From: LMUY01 sp964246185
GTDB lineage: Bacteria > Pseudomonadota > Alphaproteobacteria > Acetobacterales > Acetobacteraceae
Length of the DNA stretch: 32,528 bases
Assembly (NCBI GenBank): GCA_964246185.1
Contig: CAXTPP010000027.1
Coordinates: forward strand, 1 to 32,528
Direction of reading: 5' to 3'
Positions 16,191 to 24,010 of this stretch are shown in pieces (position 1 is the stretch's first letter; each line of letters begins with the position of its first letter). The notes below the pieces were generated by a model, which had not been told where the DNA came from, searched no databases, and worked only from the letters and a program-made list of their open reading frames with translations. The position numbers were made by a program, and so were the translations under genes.

Positions 16191-16299
16191 CTAGTGGTCC
16201 GATGCCAACGCGCACTTCAGCGCGTTGGCTGAATCGGCCCATCAAATCAAGCTGGTGCTCTGACACATGCTGAACCCTCACAATGCGTCAGAGCACTAG
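16191..16299. mobile_element. MITE-like element, about 109 bp
   Basis: The stretch begins CTAGTG and ends CACTAG. The left end (CTAGTGGTCCGATGCC) and the reverse complement of the right end (CTAGTGCTCTGACGCA) agree at about 12 of 16 positions, giving imperfect terminal inverted repeats. Inside are two hairpins: 16205-16230 (GCCAACGCGC stem) and 16255-16296 (GTGCTCTGAC stem). TA within CTAG at both edges would suit an IS630/Tc1-type target duplication. It is too short to encode a transposase. It separates two minus-strand genes, and its right edge supplies the stop codon of the oxidoreductase gene. Confidence 0.55.
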
Positions 16300-16964
16300 T
16301 CGAGGCTCATCTCGACGGCGGCCACGTCCAGCAGGCGCTCGATCACCTCGGGCTCCTGCGCGCCGGCGATGGCATGGCTGCCGGCGACCACGAAGCATGG
16401 CACGCCGTTGATGCCCAACCGGTGCGCCCGCAGGTTGTCGGCGTGCACCCCGTCCAGCTCCGAGTCGCTGCCCAGCATGGCGCGCGCCTCCGCCGCGTCC
16501 AGCCCGCACGACGCGGCCACGGCGGACAGCACCGCCGGGTCTCCCAGGTCGCGGCCATCGGCGAAGTGCGCGGCGAACAGCGCCTCCACCACGCCGTCCG
16601 CCCGGCCGAACCGCGCGGCCCAGCGGACCAGGCGGTGGGCGTCCACGCTGGAGGGGGTGCGCCGCATCCGGTCAAAGCGGAACTGCACGCCCTCGGCCCG
16701 GCCGATCTCGGCGATGGAGTGATACAGCCGGCGCGCCCGGTCCTCGCCGCCGAACTTGCGGACCACGTAGTCGGACCGTGCCATGCCCAGCCGCGGCATG
16801 TCGGGATTGAGCAGGAACGGCCGCCAGACGAGATCGACCAGCAGGTCCGGCCGGCGGCGGATGGTGCGGACCAGCCGGCGCGCGCCCAGGTAGCACCATG
16901 GGCAGACGAGGTCGTGCACCACTTCGACGGTGAGGCGGGCCTTGGGCGGGGCGAGGACGTTCAC
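16296..16964 (-). CDS. DsbA-family (FrnE-like) oxidoreductase
   Basis: A 222-residue thioredoxin-fold protein without signal peptide, so cytoplasmic, of the DsbA/FrnE/2-hydroxychromene-2-carboxylate isomerase superfamily. The redox motif CPWC is at residues 21-24 in VVHDLVCPWCYLGARR. The all-helical insertion spans roughly residues 60-170, and the cis-Pro loop is GINGVPCFVV near the C-terminus. Members act as disulfide isomerase-like or polyketide-biosynthesis enzymes; the true substrate cannot be told. The TAG stop (16296-16298) is formed by the CTAG edge of the adjacent MITE-like element, so the original C-terminus may have been different. The following MSLD residues look like a natural end, so function is probably kept. 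Confidence 0.88.
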   Translation of the reverse strand: MNVLAPPKARLTVEVVHDLVCPWCYLGARRLVRTIRRRPDLLVDLVWRPFLLNPDMPRLGMARSDYVVRKFGGEDRARRLYHSIAEIGRAEGVQFRFDRMRRTPSSVDAHRLVRWAARFGRADGVVEALFAAHFADGRDLGDPAVLSAVAASCGLDAAEARAMLGSDSELDGVHADNLRAHRLGINGVPCFVVAGSHAIAGAQEPEVIERLLDVAAVEMSLD

Positions 16965-17050
16965 CGGAGCACCCTAAGGCCGAGCCGCCGGGGCGTCACA
17001 TGCTTTCTGCGCGGCGGTTCAGCTTGGCCAGGTCGTCGATGCGAACAGCG

Positions 17051-18040
17051 TCAGCCGGCTGTGGTGCCTTGCCCCCGCATCCAGGCCCGCTGCCGCACCA
17101 GCGCCAGCACCGCCCCGCAGATCGGCGCATCCACCCCCACCCAGCCAGCCAGCTCCACCACCGCCCCCAGCAGCGCCTCGATCTCCAGCGGCCGGCCCAG
17201 CTCCAGGTCCTGCAGCATGGACGTCTTGTGCCGTCCCACCTCCGCCGCGCCCTCGATCCGCTTGTCCACGTCGATGGCGAAGCGCACGCCCAGGCCCTCG
17301 CCGACCGCCTGGCCTTCCAGCATCATCGCCCGGGCCACGGCGCGGCTGCCCGGGTCAGCCGTGATCACGTCCAGCGTCGCCGTGGTCAGCGCGCTGAGCG
17401 GGTTGAACGCCAGGTTGCCCCACAGCTTGACCCACAGCTCGTCGCGGATGCGCGGGCGGACCGGCGCCTTCAGCCCGGCGGCGATCAGCAGGGCCGACAG
17501 CGTGGCCGCCCGCTCCGAGCGCTGCCCGTCCGGCTCGCCCAGGCTGAACCGGTCGCCATAGGTGTGGTCGATCACGCCGGGTTCGGCCACGGTGGCGGCG
17601 GGATAGACGATGCAGCCGAGGCATTGCGACGGCGGCAGCGCGTCCCACAGCGCGCCGGACGGGTCCACTGCCGCCACCCGGCGTCCGCCGAACGGTTCGG
17701 GCAGGCCGTAGGTGTACCACCACGGCACGCCGTTCACCGCGCTCACCACCGTGGTGCCGGGTCCGACCAGCGGGGCGAGCTGCGGCAGCGCCGGCTCCAG
17801 CGAGTGCGCCTTGAGGGTGATCAGCAGGTAGTCCTGCGGGCCGATCGCGTCGCCATGCGCCACGGCGCGCGGCCGGGTGACGGTGCGTTCGCCGCCGGAT
17901 TGCAGCGCCAGCCCATCCCGCTGCACCGCCGCCAAGTGCGGCCCACGGGCCACGAGCGACACAGGGGTGCCAGCCGCTTCCAGCTTGGCCGCCATGTAGC
18001 CGCCGATCGCCCCGGCGCCGAACACGCAGACGCTCGGCAT
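17051..18040 (-). CDS. PanE-family reductase, candidate oxalyl-CoA reductase
   Basis: A 329-residue ketopantoate reductase (PanE/ApbA) family protein. The NADP-binding Rossmann motif FGAGAIGG is at residues 7-14. The catalytic-lysine region ELWVKLWGNLAFNPLSALT is near K205, and the C-terminal helical domain is of usual length. By homology alone it would be called 2-dehydropantoate 2-reductase. Context argues otherwise. It overlaps the oxalate-CoA ligase gene by one base and follows an oxalate antiporter gene. In Methylobacterium extorquens a PanE homologue (PanE2) is the oxalyl-CoA reductase that makes glyoxylate. I infer the same role here. A pantothenate role remains possible, since no other pan gene is visible in the window. 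Confidence 0.82.
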   Translation of the reverse strand: MPSVCVFGAGAIGGYMAAKLEAAGTPVSLVARGPHLAAVQRDGLALQSGGERTVTRPRAVAHGDAIGPQDYLLITLKAHSLEPALPQLAPLVGPGTTVVSAVNGVPWWYTYGLPEPFGGRRVAAVDPSGALWDALPPSQCLGCIVYPAATVAEPGVIDHTYGDRFSLGEPDGQRSERAATLSALLIAAGLKAPVRPRIRDELWVKLWGNLAFNPLSALTTATLDVITADPGSRAVARAMMLEGQAVGEGLGVRFAIDVDKRIEGAAEVGRHKTSMLQDLELGRPLEIEALLGAVVELAGWVGVDAPICGAVLALVRQRAWMRGQGTTAG

Positions 18041-19551
18041 CAGGCCAGTCCGAGCTTGGCCGCCAGTCCGATGCGCTGCACCTTGCCGGTGGCGCCCTTG
18101 GGGATGTCATCCATGACCAGCACCTTGCGCGGCACCTTGAACGCCGCGAGGCGGATGGCCGCGAAGGCGCGGATGTCGGCCTCGGTCACGCTCTCGCCGG
18201 GGCGGGGCACGACGATGGCGCCGACCTCCTCGCCCAGCTTGTCGTGCGGGATGCCGAAGGTGCAGGCCTGCGCCACCGCCGGGTGGTCCAGCAGCACCAC
18301 ATCGACCTCCAGCGGGCTGATCTTCTCGCCGCCGCGGTTGATCTGCTCCTTCAGCCGCCCGGTGAGGAACAGGTAGCCCTCCGCGTCCACCCGGCCCTGG
18401 TCGCCGGTGCGGAACCAGCCGGCGGTGAAGGCCTTGGCATTGGCGGACGGGTTGTTGTCGTAGCCCGGCGTCACGTTCGGGCCGCGGATCACCACCTCGC
18501 CCACCTCGCCCTGCGGCAGGATCGCGCCGCCGTCGTCCATCACGGCGATCTCCGGCCCGGCCGCGACGCCGACCGCGCCGGGTTTGCGGGCGCGCGGCGG
18601 CAATGGGTTGGACGTCATCTGGTGCGCCGCCTCGGTCATGCCGTAGGCCTCGATGACGGGCGCTGCGAACACGTCCTCCAGTTCCGCCATCACCTGCGGC
18701 GGCAGGGAGGCGCTGGACGAGCGGATCAGCCGCAGCCCGGCTGCCCGCGCCGTGTCCGGATGGGCGCGCATCCGCATCAAGATCGCCTGGTGCATGGTCG
18801 GCACGGCGGTGTACCAGGTTGGCCGCACCTCCCCGAGCCACTCGCCGAACTTGAAGGCATTGAACCCGGGCGTGCAGCACACGGCGGCGCCGGCGGAGAG
18901 CGAGGCGGACACGGCCGCGATCAGCCCGTGGATGTGGAACAGCGGCATGACGTTGAGGCAGGTGTCCGCCGGGCTCAGCTCCAGCGCCGCCGCGATGTGG
19001 CGGGCGGAGGCGGCCAGGTTCGCGTTGGTCAGCGGCACGATCTTGGGGCGCGCCGTGGTGCCGGAGGTGTGCAGCACCAGCGCCGGGTCCTCCGGGCGCA
19101 CCGCCCGCGGCGCGGCGCCGCCGGACGGCAGGCCGGACGCATCGAGCCGGAACGACCCGGCGGCGTCCTCCTCGGAATGCAGCCACAGGATGGGCAGGCC
19201 GAGCCGGTCCGCCACGTCCCGCGCCGGCCCGTCCTCGCCCGCCGCCAGCAGGATGGCCGCAGGTTGCAGGTCCGACAGATAGAACTCGAACTCGTCCGCT
19301 TTGTAGGCCGGGTTCAGCGGGGCCGCGCAGCAGCTTGCGGCGACAGCCAAGAACGCGGTGGCCATCTCCGGTCCGTTCGGCAGCACGATCGCCACCCGGT
19401 CGCCTGGGCCGATGCCGGCGGTGGCCAAGGCGGCGCGGGCCGCTTCGGCCAGGCGGCGCAGGCCGGGGCCGCCCAGCCAGGGCCGGCCGGGTGCGCCGAT
19501 CGCACGTTCGCCCGTCACGGACGAGACGATATCCCAGACAGTCGAATTCAT
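18040..19551 (-). CDS. Oxalate--CoA ligase (oxalyl-CoA synthetase)
   Basis: A 503-residue acyl-adenylate-forming enzyme (ANL superfamily). The P-loop is LHTSGTTARPK near residues 160-170. The A5 region is EAYGMTEAAHQMTSNPLPPR, which closely matches the oxalyl-CoA synthetases (plant AAE3, yeast Pcs60). The A8 hinge is GRLKEQINRGGEKISPLEV, and the C-terminal catalytic lysine is in PKGATGKVQR (K490). It would convert oxalate, ATP and CoA to oxalyl-CoA. ATG at 19551 lies 27 bases after the antiporter stop, and the gene overlaps the downstream PanE-like gene by one base. Other small-acid substrates cannot be excluded from sequence, but the MTSNPLPP signature and the OxlT neighbour make oxalate the leading choice. 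Confidence 0.88.
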   Translation of the reverse strand: MNSTVWDIVSSVTGERAIGAPGRPWLGGPGLRRLAEAARAALATAGIGPGDRVAIVLPNGPEMATAFLAVAASCCAAPLNPAYKADEFEFYLSDLQPAAILLAAGEDGPARDVADRLGLPILWLHSEEDAAGSFRLDASGLPSGGAAPRAVRPEDPALVLHTSGTTARPKIVPLTNANLAASARHIAAALELSPADTCLNVMPLFHIHGLIAAVSASLSAGAAVCCTPGFNAFKFGEWLGEVRPTWYTAVPTMHQAILMRMRAHPDTARAAGLRLIRSSSASLPPQVMAELEDVFAAPVIEAYGMTEAAHQMTSNPLPPRARKPGAVGVAAGPEIAVMDDGGAILPQGEVGEVVIRGPNVTPGYDNNPSANAKAFTAGWFRTGDQGRVDAEGYLFLTGRLKEQINRGGEKISPLEVDVVLLDHPAVAQACTFGIPHDKLGEEVGAIVVPRPGESVTEADIRAFAAIRLAAFKVPRKVLVMDDIPKGATGKVQRIGLAAKLGLA

Positions 19552-19578
19552 GCCGTCACCACGTCAGGAAGCCAGAGC

Positions 19579-20820
19579 TTACTCGGCCGCCAACGGCCCG
19601 GCCAGTGTGCCGAGGGTCAGCTCCGGGCGGGATGCAGCGACGGGCATGCGCTTGAGCACGAACATCGCCAGCAAGGCGGCGAGCAGGTTGGCGGCGCTCG
19701 CCAGCCAGAACACCGCCAGCCAGCCGTGACTGGCCTGCAGCGTGGCGGAGAGCGGCACCAGCAGCGCCGCCGTGCCCTTGGCGGTGTACATCATGCCGTA
19801 GTTCGCCGTGGCGTAGCGCGAGCCGAACCGGTCGCTGCACAGGGCGGGGAACAGGCTGTAGATCTCGCCCCAGGCAAAGAACACCAGGCCGGTCAGCACC
19901 ACGAACGCGACCGGGTTGTGCGCGAAGGCGACCAGGGCGGCGATGCCGGCGGCCTCGATCAGGAAGGCGATGAACATGGTGTTCTCCCGCCCGATGTGGT
20001 CCGACACCCAGCCGAAGAACGGCCGCGTCACCCCGTTCATCACCCGGTCGATCGACAGCGCGAAGGTCAGCGCAGGCAGAGTCAGCCCGGCGATCGACAC
20101 GCCCATGCCGGCGACGCCATAATCCGTGGCGATGGTCGCCAGCTGCGCCGTCGCCATCAGCCCGCCAGCCGCGACCAGCACGAAGATCAGGTACATCAAG
20201 TAGAACGAGGGCTGCCGCAGCACCTGGCCCGGCGTCATCTCCCGCCCGGCGAGGTGCTGCGGGGCGACCGGCGGCTTGCGCAGGAACATCGCCGCCAGCA
20301 TGACGCAGCCGCCCTGCGCCAGCCCGAACACCAGGAACGCCGACTGGTAGCCATGGCTGGCCACCCATTGCGAAATCGGCACGATGGTCAACGCCGACCC
20401 GGCGCCGAAGCCTGCCGCGGTCAGCCCCGCGGCCAGCCCGCGCCGGTCCGGAAACCACTTCACCGCGTTGCCCACCGCCGTGCCGTAGACCAGGCCGGCC
20501 CCCACGCCTGTCACCGCAGCGCCGAGATAGAGCAGCGACAGCGTGTCGGCGACCGCGTTCAGCGACCAGCCGGCGGCCACCAGCACGCCGCCCATCGCCG
20601 TCGCCGTGCGTGGGCCGATGCGGTCGATCAGGTAGCCTTCGAACGGCAGCAGCCAGGTCTCGGTGACGATGAACACGGCGAAGGCGACCTGGATGGCGGG
20701 CCGGCCCCAGTGGTGCGCCGCGTCCATCGGTCCCACGAACAGCGTCCAGCCGTACTGCAGGTTGGCGATGAGGACCATGCCGATGATCCCGAGGAACAGC
20801 TGCAGCCACCGATTTCCCAC
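19579..20820 (-). CDS. MFS oxalate/formate antiporter-type transporter
   Basis: A 413-residue major facilitator with about 12 hydrophobic helices. The N-terminus NRWLQLFLGIIGMVLIANLQYGWTLF matches the OxlT (oxalate:formate antiporter) group. LIDRIGPRTATAMGG is the MFS motif between helices 2 and 3, and DRRGLAAGLTAAGFGAGSAL, with its paired glycines, is the helix-5 region. The GTG start at 20820 has GGGAG about 8 bases upstream. It is first in the oxalate operon and would import oxalate in exchange for formate or another anion. The exchange partner is uncertain here because no formyl-CoA transferase or oxalyl-CoA decarboxylase gene is present to make formate; uniport or proton symport are alternatives. 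Confidence 0.85.
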   Translation of the reverse strand: MGNRWLQLFLGIIGMVLIANLQYGWTLFVGPMDAAHHWGRPAIQVAFAVFIVTETWLLPFEGYLIDRIGPRTATAMGGVLVAAGWSLNAVADTLSLLYLGAAVTGVGAGLVYGTAVGNAVKWFPDRRGLAAGLTAAGFGAGSALTIVPISQWVASHGYQSAFLVFGLAQGGCVMLAAMFLRKPPVAPQHLAGREMTPGQVLRQPSFYLMYLIFVLVAAGGLMATAQLATIATDYGVAGMGVSIAGLTLPALTFALSIDRVMNGVTRPFFGWVSDHIGRENTMFIAFLIEAAGIAALVAFAHNPVAFVVLTGLVFFAWGEIYSLFPALCSDRFGSRYATANYGMMYTAKGTAALLVPLSATLQASHGWLAVFWLASAANLLAALLAMFVLKRMPVAASRPELTLGTLAGPLAAE

Positions 20821-20926
20821 AACGCCGCACTCCCGCCCGCAGGCAGCTTCATCGCACGCGGGGCAGCCGGGATGTTGGCTGGCAGGCCGTAGCCGGTGGT
20901 AAACCGGAGCATAGGCTGCAAAGCGG

Positions 20927-20941
20927 TGTAACGACTTTACA
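20927..20941. promoter_or_regulatory. Candidate operator upstream of the oxalate operon
   Basis: TGTAACGACTTTACA is a perfect 5-bp inverted repeat with a 5-base spacer, about 107 bases before the antiporter start and 44 bases from the methyltransferase stop. Its size suits a dimeric GntR- or LysR-like repressor or activator. No regulator gene is adjacent. The remaining sequence of the 20821-20984 gap shows no gene. Confidence 0.35.
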
Positions 20942-20984
20942 GAGCGGTCCCAAAACGGTTGGGCAGTTCGCCGATGCCGTGGCG

Positions 20985-21704
20985 TCAGGGCGTAAGGCCC
21001 GGGCTTTCCAGCACCGACACGAGATAGAACGGCCGGCGGTGCTCGCTCACGGCCGCGAACGCGGGCGACCAGGCGAATGCGTCATGGATGCGCCGGGACA
21101 GCCGGCTGTCGGCGTCGGCCGCGAAGAAGTAGTGGTTTGCCAGCAGGCACAGCCCGCCGGGCCGCAGCAGCGCGGCCACGCGCAGCGCCATGGCCTTGAG
21201 CACGGCATCGGTGATCGGCCACGGCAGGTAGTAGAGCATGTCCGCGATCACGACGAGGTCGAAGCAGCCGTCCAGCGAGGCAGGCAGGTCCTGCACGTCG
21301 CCGCGCTCGAACGTGAGGTTGGGCACGCCGTGGTGCCGTGCCCGCGCGGCCTCGACCGCACCGAGCGAGATGTCGAGCCCAAGCACGCTGTCCGCCCGGT
21401 CCGCGATGCGGCGCGCCAGCAATCCCAGCCCGGCGCCCAGGTCCAAGGCCCGGCCGAACCGGCGATCCGGCAGCAGCCCGGCGATGACGTCGTACTTTCG
21501 CCGCTGGTAGCGGTAGCGGCTCTCGCCGGACGCCCAGGGATCGCCGCCGGCATAGGCTGCCTCGAAGGCGGCCTGGTCGCCATCCCGCAGCCGGGTGCGG
21601 GTGATCGCCGCGTCGGTGCGGGCGCTGCGCAGGAACAGCCCGATGTCGCGGGGCGCGATGAACAGCCAGCCGCCGAGCCGGTGGCGTGAGACCGGCCCGG
21701 TCAT
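20985..21704 (-). CDS. SAM-dependent methyltransferase, NodS-like
   Basis: A 239-residue class I methyltransferase. The SAM-binding motif I is RALDLGAGLGLLARRI near residue 85, followed by VLGLDIS (acidic residue for the ribose) and FDLVVIADMLYYLP (motif IV). The N-terminal AAYAGGDPWASGESRYRYQRRKY segment resembles NodS-like proteins. These methylate small molecules such as lipo-chitooligosaccharides in rhizobia, but most family members have unknown substrates. The ATG at 21704 overlaps the ruvX stop as ATGA, so the two are translationally coupled. No nod genes are present, so a nodulation role is not implied. The last residues end close to the oxalate operon promoter region. Confidence 0.82.
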   Translation of the reverse strand: MTGPVSRHRLGGWLFIAPRDIGLFLRSARTDAAITRTRLRDGDQAAFEAAYAGGDPWASGESRYRYQRRKYDVIAGLLPDRRFGRALDLGAGLGLLARRIADRADSVLGLDISLGAVEAARARHHGVPNLTFERGDVQDLPASLDGCFDLVVIADMLYYLPWPITDAVLKAMALRVAALLRPGGLCLLANHYFFAADADSRLSRRIHDAFAWSPAFAAVSEHRRPFYLVSVLESPGLTP

Positions 21705-22192
21705 TCGCTCGGGCCAACCTCGACGCCCGGGAACGCCCGCAGCGAGTCGAGCGCGGCCTGCAGGATCACCGCGGCCGCCATCCGGTCCACCGACGCGGCC
21801 CGGCGCGCACGGTTGGCCCCCTGCGCCGTCAACGCCCGGTTCGCTTCGGCCGAGCTCAGCCGCTCGTCCCACATGGCGGCCGGCAACCCGGTGGCGGCCG
21901 TCAGCGCGAAGGTCCAGTCCCGCGCCGCCTGCGCCGCCGGGCCGAGCCGCCCGTCCATTTGCAAGGGCAGGCCGACCAGCAGCCCGCCCACGTCCTCGCG
22001 CCTGGCGATGGCGCCGACCGCGTCCGCCGCGTCCGCCAGCTTGCCCCGGCGCAGCGTGCCGAAAGGGCTGGCCAGCACCCGGCGCACGTCGCTCAGCGCC
22101 AGGCCGATCGTGCGGGTGCCGGGGTCCAGCCCGAGGAGGCGCTGGTTGCGGCCCAAGCGGGCATGCAGGTCGGTCAGGTTGAACAGGGGCAT
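21701..22192 (-). CDS. ruvX: Putative pre-16S rRNA nuclease / Holliday junction resolvase RuvX (YqgF)
   Basis: A 163-residue RNase H-fold nuclease. The catalytic acidic residues are visible in LLGLDPGTRTIGLALSD (first Asp), in WDERLSS (Glu/Asp region) and in the late SVDRMAAAVIL segment. GGLLVGLPLQMDGRLGPAA is the conserved central motif. Length is normal. In E. coli the family member matures the 5' end of 16S rRNA; a role at Holliday junctions was proposed earlier. It is divergent from gatC with only 45 bases between starts, an arrangement familiar in alphaproteobacteria. Confidence 0.93.
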   Translation of the reverse strand: MPLFNLTDLHARLGRNQRLLGLDPGTRTIGLALSDVRRVLASPFGTLRRGKLADAADAVGAIARREDVGGLLVGLPLQMDGRLGPAAQAARDWTFALTAATGLPAAMWDERLSSAEANRALTAQGANRARRAASVDRMAAAVILQAALDSLRAFPGVEVGPSE

Positions 22193-22208
22193 CGGCTGCC
22201 GTTATGCT
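22179..22208 (+). promoter_or_regulatory. Candidate promoter of gatCAB
   Basis: TTGAAC (22179-22184), an 18-base spacer and TATGCT (22203-22208) form a reasonable housekeeping promoter. Transcription would start near 22215, about 23 bases before the gatC ATG. The -35 box lies inside the first codons of the divergent ruvX gene, consistent with the very short intergenic gap. Confidence 0.45.
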
Positions 22209-22237
22209 CGCCAGACCGCATCCAGCCAAGGAGCCCC

Positions 22238-22525
22238 ATGCCGCTCGACCCCGCGACCGTCCGCCGCATCGCCAGCCTCGCCCGCATCCGCGTGACGCCG
22301 GAGCAGGTGGCGCCGCTGCAAGCCCAGCTGAACGGCATCCTCGGCTGGATCGAGCAGCTGAACGAGGTGGACGTGGCCGGGGTGGCGCCCTTGACCGGGG
22401 CCGCGGACATGGCGCTGCGCCTGCGGGAGGACCGGGTGACCGACGGCGGCATCGCGGACCAGGTGCTGGCCAACGCGCCGGACCGGGCCGGCGGCTTCTT
22501 CACCGTGCCGAAGGTGGTGGAGTGA
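22238..22525 (+). CDS. gatC: Asp/Glu-tRNA amidotransferase subunit C
   Basis: A 95-residue GatC, the small subunit that clamps GatA and GatB. It shows the family pattern: DPATVRRIASLARIRVTPEQ, then LNGILGWIEQLNEVDVAGVAP, LREDRVTDGG and the closing NAPDRAGGFFTVPKVVE. AAGGAG precedes the ATG by about 5 bases. It is the first gene of the gat cluster; its stop is 7 bases before the gatA TTG. The complex converts misacylated Glu-tRNA(Gln) or Asp-tRNA(Asn) to the amide forms, as expected in an alphaproteobacterium. Confidence 0.96.
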   Translation: MPLDPATVRRIASLARIRVTPEQVAPLQAQLNGILGWIEQLNEVDVAGVAPLTGAADMALRLREDRVTDGGIADQVLANAPDRAGGFFTVPKVVE

Positions 22526-22532
22526 GCGTCCG

Positions 22533-24005
22533 TTGACCTTCACCGAACTCGGCATCGCCGCCGCCGCCGCCGGGCTGCGTGCCCGGCAGTTCAGCGCGCG
22601 GGAGCTGGCGCAGGCGCACTTGGACGGCATCGCGGCGCTGGACGGCGAGCTGAACGCCTTCATCACCCCGACCCCGGACGGCGCGCTGCTGCAGGCGGAC
22701 GCAGCGGATGCGGCGCTGGCGCGGGGCAGCGCCGGGCCGCTCGCCGGCATCCCGCTCGCCATCAAGGACCTGTTCTGCACCGCCGGCGTGCGGACCACCG
22801 CGGCCAGCCGCATCCTCGCCCCCTTCGTGCCGCCGTACGAGAGCACCGTCACCGCGCAGCTGCTGCGGGACGGCGCGGTGTTCCTCGGCAAGACCAACCT
22901 GGACGAGTTCGCCATGGGCTCCTCCAACATGAGCAGCGCGTTCGGCCCCGTGACCAACCCATGGTCGCCCGTGGGCCGCAAGCTGGTGCCCGGCGGCTCT
23001 TCCGGCGGCTCGGCGGCGGCGGTGGCGGCGGGGCTGGCGATGGGCGCCACCGGGACCGACACCGGCGGGTCGATCCGCCAGCCGGCCGCCCTGTGCGGCG
23101 TCGTGGGCATGAAGCCGACCTACGGCCGGTGCAGCCGCTACGGCGTGGTGGCGTTCGCCTCCTCGCTGGACCACCCGGGGCCGTTCGCCCGCTCGGTGGC
23201 GGACGCGGCCACGCTGCTGCGTTCGATGGCCGGGTTCGACCCGAAGGACAGCACCTCGGCCGACCGTCCCGTGCCGGACTTCGCCGCCGCCTGCGCCCGC
23301 GGCGTGCGCGGCCTGCGCATCGGCGTGCCGCAGGAATACCGGCAGGACGGCACCCCTGCCGCCATTGCCGCCCTGTGGGAGCAGGGGCTGGCCTGGCTGC
23401 GCGAGGCGGGCGCCACGGTGGTCGATGTGTCGCTGCCGCACACCCGCTACGGCTTGGCGGCCTATTACATCGTGGCGCCGGCCGAGGCGTCCTCCAACCT
23501 GGCGCGCTACGACGGCGTGCGCTTCGGCGCCCGCGTGCCCGGGCGGGACCTCACGGACCTGTATGAGCAGACCCGCGCCGAGGGGTTTGGCGAGGAGGTG
23601 CGCCGCCGCATCCTGATCGGCACCTACGTGCTGTCCGCCGGGTACTACGACGCCTACTACACCCGGGCGCAGAAGGTCCGCGCGCTGATCCTGCGGGACT
23701 TCACCGACGCCTTCAGCCAGGTCGATGCGCTACTGACGCCGACCACCCCCAACGCCGCCTTCGCGCAGGGGGAGAAGATGGACGATCCCATCACCATGTA
23801 TCTGAATGACGTGTTCACCGTGCCTGCCGACCTGGCGGGCATCCCCGCGCTGTCCGTGCCCGCCGGGTTGGATGGCGCCGGGCTGCCGCTGGGCTTGCAG
23901 GTGATGGGACGGCCGTTCGACGAAGAGACGGTGTTCGCCGTGGGCGCCGCGATTGAACAAGCCGCTGGGTTCACCGCCCGGCCGCGATTGAGGGCAGGAA
24001 CCTAA
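22533..24005 (+). CDS. gatA: Asp/Glu-tRNA amidotransferase subunit A
   Basis: A 490-residue amidase-signature enzyme that hydrolyses glutamine to supply ammonia to GatB. The Ser-cisSer-Lys triad is readable: K78 in LAIKDLFC, S156 in PGGSSGGS and nucleophile S180 in TDTGGSIRQPA. Length and order of motifs are normal. The best start is TTG at 22533 (MTFTELGI); GTG at 22522 is out of frame. The gene is followed not by gatB directly but by a 162-residue gene of unknown function, then gatB. Confidence 0.97.
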   Translation: MTFTELGIAAAAAGLRARQFSARELAQAHLDGIAALDGELNAFITPTPDGALLQADAADAALARGSAGPLAGIPLAIKDLFCTAGVRTTAASRILAPFVPPYESTVTAQLLRDGAVFLGKTNLDEFAMGSSNMSSAFGPVTNPWSPVGRKLVPGGSSGGSAAAVAAGLAMGATGTDTGGSIRQPAALCGVVGMKPTYGRCSRYGVVAFASSLDHPGPFARSVADAATLLRSMAGFDPKDSTSADRPVPDFAAACARGVRGLRIGVPQEYRQDGTPAAIAALWEQGLAWLREAGATVVDVSLPHTRYGLAAYYIVAPAEASSNLARYDGVRFGARVPGRDLTDLYEQTRAEGFGEEVRRRILIGTYVLSAGYYDAYYTRAQKVRALILRDFTDAFSQVDALLTPTTPNAAFAQGEKMDDPITMYLNDVFTVPADLAGIPALSVPAGLDGAGLPLGLQVMGRPFDEETVFAVGAAIEQAAGFTARPRLRAGT

Positions 24006-24010
24006 GCAGC

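Noticed and set aside
16191..16299. Ordinary intrinsic terminator instead of a mobile element
   Set aside because: There is no T-run on either strand, and the CTAG edges with matching inverted ends are not expected of a terminator, though the hairpins could still stop transcription.
18244..20892. Long open frame on the plus strand (about 882 codons)
   Set aside because: It is antisense to the oxalate ligase and antiporter. The translated product is Arg/His/Gln/Gly-rich with no recognisable domain.
20985..22229. Single large minus-strand protein covering the methyltransferase and ruvX region
   Set aside because: The frame passes through ruvX out of phase. RuvX motifs are in another frame and the ATGA overlap at 21701-21704 shows two separate genes.
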